NCBI GenBank assembly: GCA_026770575.1
Contig: MU657185.1
Coordinates: 141,018 to 164,748 of the forward strand
DNA length: 23,731 nucleotides
Origin: Pelagophyceae sp. CCMP2097
Lineage: Eukaryota > Sar > Pelagophyceae
Direction of reading: 5' to 3'
The notes below the pieces were generated by a model. The model was given only the letters and a program-made list of their open reading frames with translations, was not told the DNA's origin and made no database searches. The position numbers and the translations under genes were made by a program. Below, one piece after another: positions 7,930 to 16,463 of the stretch. Within the stretch, counting starts at the first letter, position 1, and each line of letters starts with the position of its first letter.

Positions 7930-9375
7930 ATGCACTCCTTCTCCAACTCGGTCGCGTCGGCTTCCGAGATCTCGGACCTGGAGACGCTCCTGAACGGCTC
8001 CTCAGCGGACATGTCCTCTTCAGTGCTCCCGCGCTGGCAGCGCAAGGCCAACGCGGCCTCCTCGGACCGCTTCATCCCGGCCCGCTCGGGCATGGACATG
8101 GACCGCGCGCACCACGCGCTGACGGCGCGCAACGAGCCCGACGACGAGAAGCGCGGCTCTGCTTCTCGCTCGCAGGCGCTCAAGTCGGGCCTGCTCAACG
8201 ACGGCCGCGTCGACGACGAGTCCGCCTCGCGCGTCCTGGCCTACCGCAACAAGGCGCCCGCGCCGCGCGCCGGCTACGTCAACGACCTTCAGGTCTTGTA
8301 CACGGCCAACAAGGGCCCCCTCGAGGGCGCCGCGCAGCGCCGCGTCAAGGCGACGCGCCACATCCCGTCGGCGCCGTCGCGCGTCTTGGACGCCCCGGAG
8401 CTCTTGGACGACTACTACCTCAACCTCTGCTCCTGGGGCGCCAACAACTGCGTCGCCGTGGCGCTCGGCGCGACGGTCTACGTCTGGGACGCGGCCACGG
8501 GCGGCATCACGGAACTCGTCTCCCTCGAGGACGACGACTACGTCTGCTCCGTTGCCTGGCTCCCGGGAGAGACGCACGCCGGCCACCTCGCCGTGGGCAC
8601 CTCTTCGGGCGCCACCGAGCTCTGGGACGTCGGCGCCTCGCGTTGCCTCCGCAAGATGGACGGCCACTCGGCGCGCGTCTCTGCGCTGGCCTGGAACTCG
8701 CACACGCTCACCTCCGCGGGGCGCGACGCGACGATCGTGCACCACGACGTGCGCATCCGCGGCCACGTCACGGGCACGGGCGTCGGCCACACGCAGGAGA
8801 TCTGCGGCCTGACGTGGTCGCCCGACGGCAAGATGCTGGCCTCGGGCGGCAACGACAACGTCGTCAACATCTGGTCGGCGGAGCGCAGCGGCGAGCGCGA
8901 CGCCACGGCGGCGCACTCGTTCACGGACCACACGGCCGCCGTCAAGGCGCTCGCGTGGTGCCCCTTTGAGCGCCACACGCTCGCCTCGGGCGGCGGCACG
9001 GCCGACCGCTGCATCAAGCTCTGGAACGCCTCGACGGGCGCCAACCTCCAGTCGGTCGACACGGGGTCGCAGGTCTGCGCGCTCCAGTGGTCGCAGCACG
9101 AGAAGGAGCTGCTCTCGGGCCACGGCTACGCCGAGAATCAGCTCTCGCTCTGGAAATACCCTTCCATGGCGCGCGTCAAGGACCTCAAGGGCCACACGGG
9201 CCGCGTCCTCGCGCTGTGCACGTCGCCCGACGGCACCACCTGTCTCTCAGCCGGCGCCGACGAGACGCTGCGCTTCTGGGAGTGCTTCGGCACGCCCAAG
9301 ACGTCTGCCGGCGGCGCCAAAAAGGCCTGCAAGACGACGACGCTCTCCTCGCAGCGCATCCAGCACATTCGCTAA
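7930..9375 (+). CDS. CDC20: Anaphase-promoting complex activator CDC20
   Basis: An intronless 481-residue protein. The C-box DRFIPAR is at residues 46-52 and binds the APC/C. A MAD2-interaction-like segment LQVLYT is at 120-125. RHIPSAPSRVLDAPELLDDY at 143-161 leads into seven WD40 repeats (about 165-460), with typical CDC20 stretches such as GHTQEICGL, ASGGNDNVVNIW, VKALAWCP and ELLSGHGYAENQLSLWKYP. The last two residues are the Ile-Arg tail that docks on the APC/C TPR subunit. CDC20 brings securin and cyclin B to the APC/C and is the target of the spindle checkpoint. It fits CDC20 better than CDH1/FZR. No KEN box is visible. The Lys that precedes VLY in human CDC20 is Gln here. It is divergent with MAD2. 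Confidence 0.96.
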   Translation: MHSFSNSVASASEISDLETLLNGSSADMSSSVLPRWQRKANAASSDRFIPARSGMDMDRAHHALTARNEPDDEKRGSASRSQALKSGLLNDGRVDDESASRVLAYRNKAPAPRAGYVNDLQVLYTANKGPLEGAAQRRVKATRHIPSAPSRVLDAPELLDDYYLNLCSWGANNCVAVALGATVYVWDAATGGITELVSLEDDDYVCSVAWLPGETHAGHLAVGTSSGATELWDVGASRCLRKMDGHSARVSALAWNSHTLTSAGRDATIVHHDVRIRGHVTGTGVGHTQEICGLTWSPDGKMLASGGNDNVVNIWSAERSGERDATAAHSFTDHTAAVKALAWCPFERHTLASGGGTADRCIKLWNASTGANLQSVDTGSQVCALQWSQHEKELLSGHGYAENQLSLWKYPSMARVKDLKGHTGRVLALCTSPDGTTCLSAGADETLRFWECFGTPKTSAGGAKKACKTTTLSSQRIQHIR

Positions 9376-9910
9376 GCGGCGCAAAACGCGCCGCAACTCG
9401 CCCTCCGTCACCCTCGGCGGACGGCCGGCCGTGGTGGCCGGGCCGTCTCGACCATCCTCCGGCGGCCGGTGACACAAGGTGTCCGGCTCGACCACCCCGC
9501 GGCGGCCGGTGACACAAAGGTGTCCGGCTCGACCCTGCACGGCGCTCGGTGGCACACGACGGCCGCCCGCCCTCGCGCTGTGTCCTTTATTTGCTTTGAG
9601 AGTTTGAGAGATTATGACGACGCGCGCCCCCGCTCCTCCTCGACGAGCTCCGCATTCCTACACCTGCTCTTCGGCTACGCGTTGGCTTCTACGACAGCGT
9701 CTTTCGACTCCCACTTCGACTGATCGACCTCTCGAGGCCACCGCGCTCCCCCCCCCAAACACCCCACGGGTGTTTCCAAACACCATGCTTCGACGACGGT
9801 CTTTCAGCCCTTGTATGTCATCCGCGTGGCCGGACGTGCGTCGCGCGCTGTCCCCGAGCGCTCTAGGACCGTCGACTCCCTCGTCTGTGGGTCGCTATGA
9901 GTACATGTGA
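9376..9910. repeat. Convergent gap: tandem 40-bp hairpin repeat and a second hairpin
   Basis: Between the CDC20 and sulfotransferase-like stop codons. Two direct copies of a 33/34-bp unit begin at 9461 and 9501 (period 40). Inside each, GCCGGTGACAC faces GTGTCCGGC, so each can fold as a bulged hairpin. A partial, diverged third copy may follow near 9536. At 9757-9775, AAACACCC and GGGTGTTT form a perfect 8-bp stem with loop CAC, next to a run of eight or more C. No gene was found in the 535 bp. Confidence 0.7.
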
Positions 9911-11052
9911 TTAGGGGTTGGCGGTACCGTCGGAGGCGTTCCAGCCTTTTGGCGGGACCTCCGCGTGGTCGTCGAGCATCCAGCTGTAGAGCGGCACGCG
10001 CTTGAAGTGCCGCAGGACGCAGGCGTGCGCGGCGGGGCCGATGCGCTGCTGGATAGTCTGGCCGTGGTGCGACGTTCTCGAGTGCGGCGAGTCGAAGACG
10101 CGGCACTGCTTCGGCCAGCCGGGCAGCTTGGCCAAAGTGCGCTTGACCGAGTCGCAGAGGCCCGTGGTGACTTCGGCGAAGGAGAGCTCCATGACGTCGA
10201 GGCCGTCGGAGGCCGCGCGCTTCGTGCCCGCGCGCCACGTGTCGTAGTCCTCGCCCCACGTGGTGAGCAGGCCCGCCTTGCAAAAAGCCTTCTGCGCAAT
10301 GGCAAACCTCTGGGCCTGCCTAAGGTGCAATGCGTGACGCGGCGGCAGCGCAGGGACGCGCCCGAGGCGCGCCAAGGGGCGGCCCCGCGGCCGCGGCCCG
10401 AGACGCGGCTGTTTGCGGCCGCTGCGTGAGCTCCAGAGCGGAGACGTCGCGCGCGAGTTGATTGAAGCGGAACGAGGCGACGACGACGGTGAAGCCGGCG
10501 GCCTTGACCTGCGACCGGGCGCGGTATACAAAACGCCGCGACACGGGCCCCGCCCCGCGAGGCGGCTCAGGGACTCACGGCGGGGAAGAAGTCTTCGACG
10601 GTGGTCAGCTTGGACTTTTTGCCCTCGAGGTGCCAGGGCTTGAGGTGCGTCACGCGCTCGTTGCGTCTGATGCAATTGGTCAGCGTCTCTTGAGACAGTC
10701 TCACGCGCTGGCCCTTGAAGCCCTCCTTCTGCCCGGCGCAGTAGCGGAACTTCGACGACTTCTGCAGCGTCCCCGCAAAGGCGTCCGTCGCCGACCGGCC
10801 GTAGGCCCAGAGCACGACGCCGCCCGAGACGCCGCCGCCGCCGCCGAGGCGCCGCCGCAGCCACGCAAAGCCCGACTCGCGCGCCGCGGGCACCTCGCCG
10901 CCGCCCTGCGCCTCGGCGACCTGCACCTCGGCGTCGTAGAGCCGCCGCGAGAACCGCGCGGCCGGCGCCGCCGGGCCGCGCGCGGCGAGCAGGAGGCTAA
11001 TCGCGACGAGCCCACCAACGACGGCCGACGCGCCGCGACCGGGCCGCCGCAT
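9911..11052 (-). CDS. Sulfotransferase-like type II membrane protein
   Basis: Exons 11052-10579, 10508-10405 and 10319-9911 total 987 nt and 328 residues. The second intron is uncertain: a GT donor at 10404 or a GC donor at 10425, both in phase with the acceptor at 10320. The N-terminus has basic residues then a hydrophobic anchor (about residues 8-24), giving a Golgi-type lumenal enzyme. The core opens with VVLWAYGRSAT (about 80-89), resembling the 5'-phosphosulfate-binding motif of PAPS-dependent sulfotransferases. VVVASFRFNQLARDVSALEL (from about 167) resembles the 3'-phosphate motif (Arg...Ser). The second half, with WGEDYDTW and CRVFDSPHSRTSHHG, is not recognised. Possible role: sulfation of glycans or secreted proteins. 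This rests on motif resemblance only; it could be another P-loop glycan enzyme. Confidence 0.55.
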
Positions 11053-11576
11053 TCCCGTATACGGACCCGTATTCGGACGGCCGCAGGGGCACGGAGAGCA
11101 CTCCGAGGAGGGGAGCAGGTCGTGGCCGCGCGCGCTCCAGCGACGAGCTAAAAAAAAAACTATAGCTAGGAATTCCTAACCCTAGGAATCCATTCAAATT
11201 TCCATCCTAACCCTAGGAATTTCCATCCTGACCCTAGGAATTCCTAGGAGCTCAGTATATTCGAATATAATATAGGGGATCTTTAGAACAAATTCATGCA
11301 ACGTGCTCGATCTGCACGCCGTGCGCGGCGCGCGGCGCACCGAGTCCGACCCGGGTATCGATAAAGACCCTCGATGCGCGGCGCGATACAACCGGGGTCT
11401 CGAAGGACACCCTCGTGCGTCCCCGCTGCGGTTCGCGCGAGCGTATGTTACAGAAGTGGGAGGGTCGGCGGCCGCCTTTGATTCGACGGGCGCGTGCTTC
11501 GAGGAGCGGCTCCTTTGTGGCTTAGGCCTTTGGGAGCGTGATGACGACGTGGTCGTCCTTTGACTGAAAAAGCATG
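11053..11576. repeat. Intergenic palindrome cluster with CCTAACCCTAGGAAT repeats
   Basis: This 524-bp gap between two minus-strand genes has an AT-rich block at 11150-11290. It holds three to four copies of a short unit around CCTA(A)CCCTAGGAAT, two of them within a 22-24-bp tandem (11199-11240). There are three perfect palindromes: AGGAATTCCT (11168-11177), CCTAGGAATTCCTAGG (11233-11248) and TATATTCGAATATA (11256-11269). The CCTAACCCT core resembles TTAGGG-type telomere sequence but only in single copies. The remainder to 11576 shows no convincing gene. Confidence 0.7.
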
Positions 11577-14500
11577 TCACCTACGCGGCGCGTCCGAGGC
11601 GTCGAGGCGCCGGAGAGACGCACCGTCGTAGTAGAGCAGCTTGCGCTTCTTCGCTCGCATGAGGATGCCGACGAGCGAGTCGGAAATGTCGGCGTAGCTG
11701 CGCGGAGGGTCCGACGACGGCACCTCAGGGCCAGGCGAGCGGCGCGAGAGAGATACTGACGTGTAAAACAGTTTGCCGAAGAGCACGGTGACGGTGCCGT
11801 CGGCCTCGAGGTTGCCCATGTCGCGGATCACTTGAAGCATCTGCGCGATCCTACGCGCCGCCCGCGTCGACGACGGCTCGGCCCGGGCCCGACGAGACGA
11901 GGCGGCGGCCCGGGCGTCGGGGCCAGAGTCCACGCGTACGCACTGCTCCTCGACCCATTGCTTGCCCTTGGCCCAGCGCTCCTCGGTGGCCGACCCGGGC
12001 GGCGGCTTGCCGTAGGCGTCGCCCTTTGCGCGCGGCGCGGCCGACGCGTCGAACTCCTGCGAGAAGACGTTCGTCTTCTGCTCCTCGCGCGACGCCGCGA
12101 TGCGCTTCGCCCAGACGGACTTGGTGTCGGCGACGAGCCTAAAGCGCGAGACGTGCCGCGGCCCCCCACGCAGGACACGCCGGCCGCAGCGCACCGCTGC
12201 TCAGTCTCCTCGATGGTGCGCGCCGGCGGTGCGGCTGGCGGCGCGGCGACGGCCCGCGGCGGCGGGGCGGGCGGCGGCGCCTTTGAGGATGACCTCGGCG
12301 GCGGCGGCGGCGGCGGCGGGGCCGCTTTCGCCTTTGGCGACGCGGGGACCGGGCCAGGCAGAGCGGCGGCCACTTTGGCACGCATCCACGTCGGCTTGGC
12401 GACGGCCGCTTCGGGGGCCTCGACGACGGCCGCGGCTGGCGCGACGGCGGGCGCCGCCGGGGCAACCACCACGACGGCGGCCGCGAGGACCTCGGCCGCC
12501 TCGACCTTGGCGCGGAGCGTGCTCAGCTGCGCCTACGAGCAATGTGACTCGGAGACTCGCAATCGTCACGCGGGAGCGCGGACCTCGAGCGACGCCGCCT
12601 TTTCGTCGGCGTCGCGCTTCGCGACGTCGAGCTTGCGCTGCAGGGCGGCGAGCGCCGCCGCGCCCTCGCGCTCCATCTTCGCGGCGGCGCCTGTTGCATG
12701 CGAGTCGACAGCTTCGAGGCGCGGCAAGGCGCCGACCGCTCGCGATGCAGGGTTTGTGACATGCGCGGTCGGGCGGCGCACTCTTGGCTTCTTCGAGCTT
12801 TGCGCGCATCGCTGTCGCCTCGGCGGCGAGCTTGGCGGCCTCGGGCTCGAGGCGCGAGACCTTGCCGCGGAGGCCCCGGAGCTCTGTCTGCAGGGAGCTG
12901 GACTCGGACGTCGCCTAAGCGCCGCGCGTGAGGCGCCATCGCATTCCAAAGTCATCAGGGGCGCTTGCCTGGCCGAGGCGGAGCGTGTGTTCGCGCGCGG
13001 CGTCGCGGAGCGCGTCGCCGGCTTTCGTCGCGAAAGCCTCTGCGGCCACGGCGCGCGCGCGCTCCGTTAAGAGCGCGGCGCGGATATCTTCGACCTCTGG
13101 CCGCTGCTGCGCCGCAGACTCGGCGGCGGACGCCGTCGTCGCGGCGCTCTTCAGCTCGGCCTCGAAGCGCCGCGCGTCGTCGCTCGCCTTTGCGCGCACG
13201 CCAGCCAACTCCTGGTCCAGCGCCAGCGTTGCCGCCGCCTTGGAAGCCTCGGCGCTACAGCAGACGCGCGTCAACGGCGGCGCGGGACGACGTTTACGGG
13301 CGCTGGGAAAGACGCTTCAAGGCGGGTTCGGGCGTCGGCGAGCATGGCGTCCTTGCGGCCGTCCTCGAGGCCCGCCTGCTTGCACGCCTCTACGGCCGCG
13401 CCGTTGACGCGGCCCAGCTCAGCCGAGACGTAGTCCTTCTCGCCCGCGGCAGCCTGCGCCGCGCCGCGCGCGGACGCAGCCTCGGCCGCCGCCGCCGCAG
13501 CAGACTCCTCGGCCGACGCGCGTGCGGACCGCGCCTCGTCGAGCTGCAGCCGAAGCAGACCGAGCTCCTACGAGGCACGTGCGCGCGCGCACGGCGTGTT
13601 GTGCGGGACGTACCATGGCTGCAGAGTCGACGGCGGAGGTCTGCCGCGGCGGCGGCGGCGGCGGCGGCGCGGGCGCGCCCGACGGCGGCGGCGTGCTCGG
13701 TGGCGGCGGCGCGTCGGGCGGCGCCTCGCGCGGCGGCGGCGGCGGTGCGGCGGCGGGCCGCGGCGGCATCTGCGGGGGCGCGCCTGGCGGCGGCGGCGGC
13801 GGCGCAAACGTGGTCGCAGGCCGCGGCGGCGTGTCGGGCGCGCCCTGCGCGCCCGCCGCGGCAAGCTTGAGCTTGGCGTACTGCGGCGGCAGCGCGTCCA
13901 TCGGCTCCATGAGCCGCCGGATCACGCCTGCGCGCGGTTGGTCGCGCAGCCCTCGTGTGGACGCTCTCTGGGCCCGGCGCCGTCTCCTTGGCGGCCTGTC
14001 GGCCGAAGACTCACCGGCGATGGCGTGCATCCAGAACGTCTTCTCCTCAGCGCTACCGGCGGCGAGGTAGATGATGGACTCAAAGTCTGAAACTTGGAAG
14101 CCGTTTGTGAAGCCCGCCGCGTCGGCCACAAAGTGGTCGCCCGTCAGCACTTCGACCTTGTTCGCCTTGCCGTCGCCCTGCTTTAGGAACAGCTCGACGC
14201 GCGCGTCCGCGTAGCACGCCTAGCGCCGCAAAGGTGACCGCCGGAAGCCTCTCGCGGCCGGCTCTGCGCGCACCACGTGGCGGCAGTCCCACTTGACGTC
14301 CTTGCCGCCGTGGACAAGCTCCATGACGAGGAGCGGGCCCTCGAGGATCGGCCGCAGCGCCGTCGCATCGTCGACGTTGCGCGAGGCAGACCTAGAGAAA
14401 CAACTCTGCCAAAGGCCGAGGGCGCCGGTGCTCTTTTTAGCCGCGGGAAGCGCCGCGGCGCTCGCGACGCGACGCACCCGCGGCGCAGCTTGGCGAACAT
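11577..14500 (-). CDS. PH, proline-rich, coiled-coil, COSTARS-domain protein
   Basis: Twelve exons (14500-14478, 14391-14274, 14219-14015, 13927-13614, 13567-13314, 13254-12969, 12914-12782, 12690-12584, 12532-12195, 12138-11944, 11850-11761, 11697-11577) total 2184 nt and 727 residues with all phases matching. Residues about 20-115 are a PH domain: ILEGPLLVMEL, ARVELFLKQGD and the ending EEKTFWMHAIAG. Residues 115-220 are a polyproline tract. Residues 220-480 are an Ala/Glu/Arg coiled coil. Residues 480-590 are Ala/Pro rich. The end is a COSTARS domain: DTKSVWAKR, KTNVFSQEFD, YGKPPPGSATEERWAKGK, MLQVIRDMG, VTVLFGKLFYTYADISDSL, VGILMRAKKRKLLYYDG. COSTARS proteins (ABRA/STARS, Costars) control actin assembly, and PH domains bind phosphoinositides, so a membrane-to-actin linker is inferred. 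One intron (12968-12915) is GC-AG. Confidence 0.8.
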
Positions 14501-14667
14501 CGCCGCCGCCGTTCCTCGAAAGTTCCGCGCGCGGTGGTCCGGCCGGACTTCGCAAGAGGATATGGAATTGATACGGTCGTAGTATTTTAATACCGGTCGG
14601 TAGCGGTCGTGGTATTTACTCGGCCGTGCACGGGAAACCTGGCGATAAGATCACCGGCGCGAAGACG
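14501..14667. promoter_or_regulatory. Divergent promoter COSTARS gene / UTP18
   Basis: This 167-bp gap between divergent start codons contains a 14-bp direct repeat with one mismatch: CGGTCGTAGTATTT (14574-14587) and CGGTCGTGGTATTT (14604-14617), 30 bp apart. It may be a pair of factor sites serving both genes. Confidence 0.5.
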
Positions 14668-16173
14668 ATGGACGGCTGGGCGCAGCCGCCGTCGCAGAAG
14701 AAGCGGCGGACGAAGCAGCAGGATGCGGCGGCGGCGGAGTCGTCCCTCGCTGCCGCGGTCTTCGGCGACGAAGGCGCGCCCGAGGCGGCGTCGGCGGGCG
14801 CCGCCGCCGCGGGCGGCAAGGGTGGCCGCGGCGCGGCGACCTCCGGCGGCGGCGACGCCGGCGATGATACCGACGCCGTCGTCGTGCGCGCGGCGGCGTG
14901 GACCGACGACGACGATGATTTGCGCGTCGACTTGGGCTCGGATGCGCGGCTGAAGAAGCTCCGCAAGAAGCAAAAGGACAAGGCCGTCCAGGGCGGCGAC
15001 TTTGAGGCGCGGCTCCGCGACTACCACGCATCCTCGAGTGGCGGCGCCGGCGGCTGGGCCGCGAAGAAGCAGGACGAAGCCCCGGCGTCGCGCCTCGGCG
15101 CTTTGGCGTCGTCGTCCGCGCGCCTCGTCGACGATTCCGGAGACGCGGCGGCGGCGGACCGCGTGGACATTGTGCGGTGCAAGGACGCCAACGTCTCGGA
15201 GCCGGCCAAGTGCGTTATCAAGTGCGTCGATTTCGACGCGCATTCCGACCTAATGCTTGCCGGTGGCCTCGACAAGGTGCTCCGACTCTACAAGGTCGAC
15301 GGCGAGGAGAACCCGCGCGCCGTCTCCGTTTTGTTCAAGGACACGCCCATCTTCTGCGCGCAGTTCGTGGAAAAGGGCACCGTCGTCGTCAGCGGCCGCC
15401 GGCCCTGGTACCACAAGTACGACGTCGACACGGGCGCGACGCAAAAGGTGCCGCGCCAGCTCGGCGCGCGGGACAAGTCGCTCGAGAAGTTCGCCGCGAG
15501 CCCCGACGGCCAGTGGCTCGCCTTCACCTGCGACGGCGGCTCCGTCGCGCTCGCCGACGCGCGCAGGTCGCAGTGGGTCCAGGACGACCTCAAGATGAGC
15601 GGGTCCGCGCGCGCCGTCGCCTTTTCGTCGGACTCGAGGCGTTTGTACACGGCGGGCGGCGACGCGGAGGTCTACGTCTGGGACCTGCGGTCGCGGCGTT
15701 GCCTGGAGAAGTTCCAGGATGCGGGCGCTTCGAAATCTTCCTCGCTCGCCTGCGTCGCCGCGCCGGCGCACCACCGCCTCGACGACTCGATGCACCGCGA
15801 CTTTCTTGCCGTGGGCACCGAGGCCGGCGTGGTCAACGTCTACGACCGCGGCTGCAACGACGTCGCGCCGCCGTCGCTGCGGCCGGCGCCGGCGATGCCG
15901 CTGCGCGGCGTCATGTCGCTCACGACGACGGTGGACTCGGTGGCCTTTTCGCCGGACGGGCAGATTGCGGCGATCGCGTCCAAGTGGTCCAAGGACGCGC
16001 TGCGCCTCGTCCACCTCCCCAGCTGCCGCGTCGTCGCCAACTGGCCGACGCACTCGACGCCGCTGCACTACGTCACGTCCGTGGCCTTTTCCAAGCGCGC
16101 GGGCTACCTCGCCATCGGCAACGACCGCGGCCGCGTTTTGCTCTACAAGCTCCAGCAAAAGGCAGGTTTCTAA
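14668..16173 (+). CDS. UTP18: U3 snoRNA-associated WD40 protein UTP18
   Basis: An intronless 501-residue protein. The first in-frame ATG is at 14668 (MDGWAQPPSQKKRR); the frame upstream has only GTG. A basic, Ala/Gly-rich N-terminus with an acidic patch (DDDDD) is followed by LRKKQKDK and a beta-propeller from about residue 165. Hallmarks of UTP18 are HSDLMLAGGLDKVLRLYKVDG, PIFCAQFVEKGTVVVSGRRP, YDVDTG, EKFAASPDGQWLAF, LYTAGGDAEVYVWDLRSRRC, and the final FSKRAGYLAIGNDRGRVLLY. UTP18 belongs to the UtpB module of the small-subunit processome and, in yeast, recruits the Mtr4 exosome helicase through a short N-terminal motif, which I did not find with confidence. It shares a divergent promoter with the COSTARS gene. 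Confidence 0.9.
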   Translation: MDGWAQPPSQKKRRTKQQDAAAAESSLAAAVFGDEGAPEAASAGAAAAGGKGGRGAATSGGGDAGDDTDAVVVRAAAWTDDDDDLRVDLGSDARLKKLRKKQKDKAVQGGDFEARLRDYHASSSGGAGGWAAKKQDEAPASRLGALASSSARLVDDSGDAAAADRVDIVRCKDANVSEPAKCVIKCVDFDAHSDLMLAGGLDKVLRLYKVDGEENPRAVSVLFKDTPIFCAQFVEKGTVVVSGRRPWYHKYDVDTGATQKVPRQLGARDKSLEKFAASPDGQWLAFTCDGGSVALADARRSQWVQDDLKMSGSARAVAFSSDSRRLYTAGGDAEVYVWDLRSRRCLEKFQDAGASKSSSLACVAAPAHHRLDDSMHRDFLAVGTEAGVVNVYDRGCNDVAPPSLRPAPAMPLRGVMSLTTTVDSVAFSPDGQIAAIASKWSKDALRLVHLPSCRVVANWPTHSTPLHYVTSVAFSKRAGYLAIGNDRGRVLLYKLQQKAGF

Positions 16174-16418
16174 GGCCCCGGCGAAACGTAGAAACGACGC
16201 TTCGACCGAAGCCCCCGGCGACTCGCGCGGGACCTGGAGCGGCGGGGGCCTGCCAGTGGAGAGAGGAATCACCTCACTGGGCCGAATCCCGCTCAAGGAG
16301 TCCCCCCCAGGCCCCCGAGGGAACCGGGCTTGGGCTGCGGCTCGCCGTCGCTGAAAAGTCCTCTTTTTGGCGATACGCCGCGCTGGACTCGGAAATCTGG
16401 ACCGAGGTCGCGGTGACG

Positions 16419-16463
16419 ATGCTGTGGGAGTCCCGTCCCTCTGCTCGCCGCCTGGCCCGATGA
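16419..16463 (+). promoter_or_regulatory. Short upstream ORF overlapping the GT18 start (ATGA)
   Basis: An ATG at 16419 opens a 14-codon frame whose TGA (16461-16463) overlaps the ATG of the glycosyltransferase (16460) as ATGA. If it lies within the mRNA, ribosomes would stop exactly at the main start, an arrangement suited to termination-reinitiation or to damping translation. Confidence 0.5.

Noticed and set aside
7767..8969. 400-codon plus-strand frame overlapping CDC20
   Set aside because: It is an out-of-frame shadow of CDC20, rich in Arg and Gly, with no domain. It is used only to suggest where CDC20 transcription starts.
11194..11580. 128-codon minus-strand frame over the palindrome cluster
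   Set aside because: Its C-terminus only translates the tandem repeat (RVRMEIP units), and it overlaps the COSTARS gene stop.
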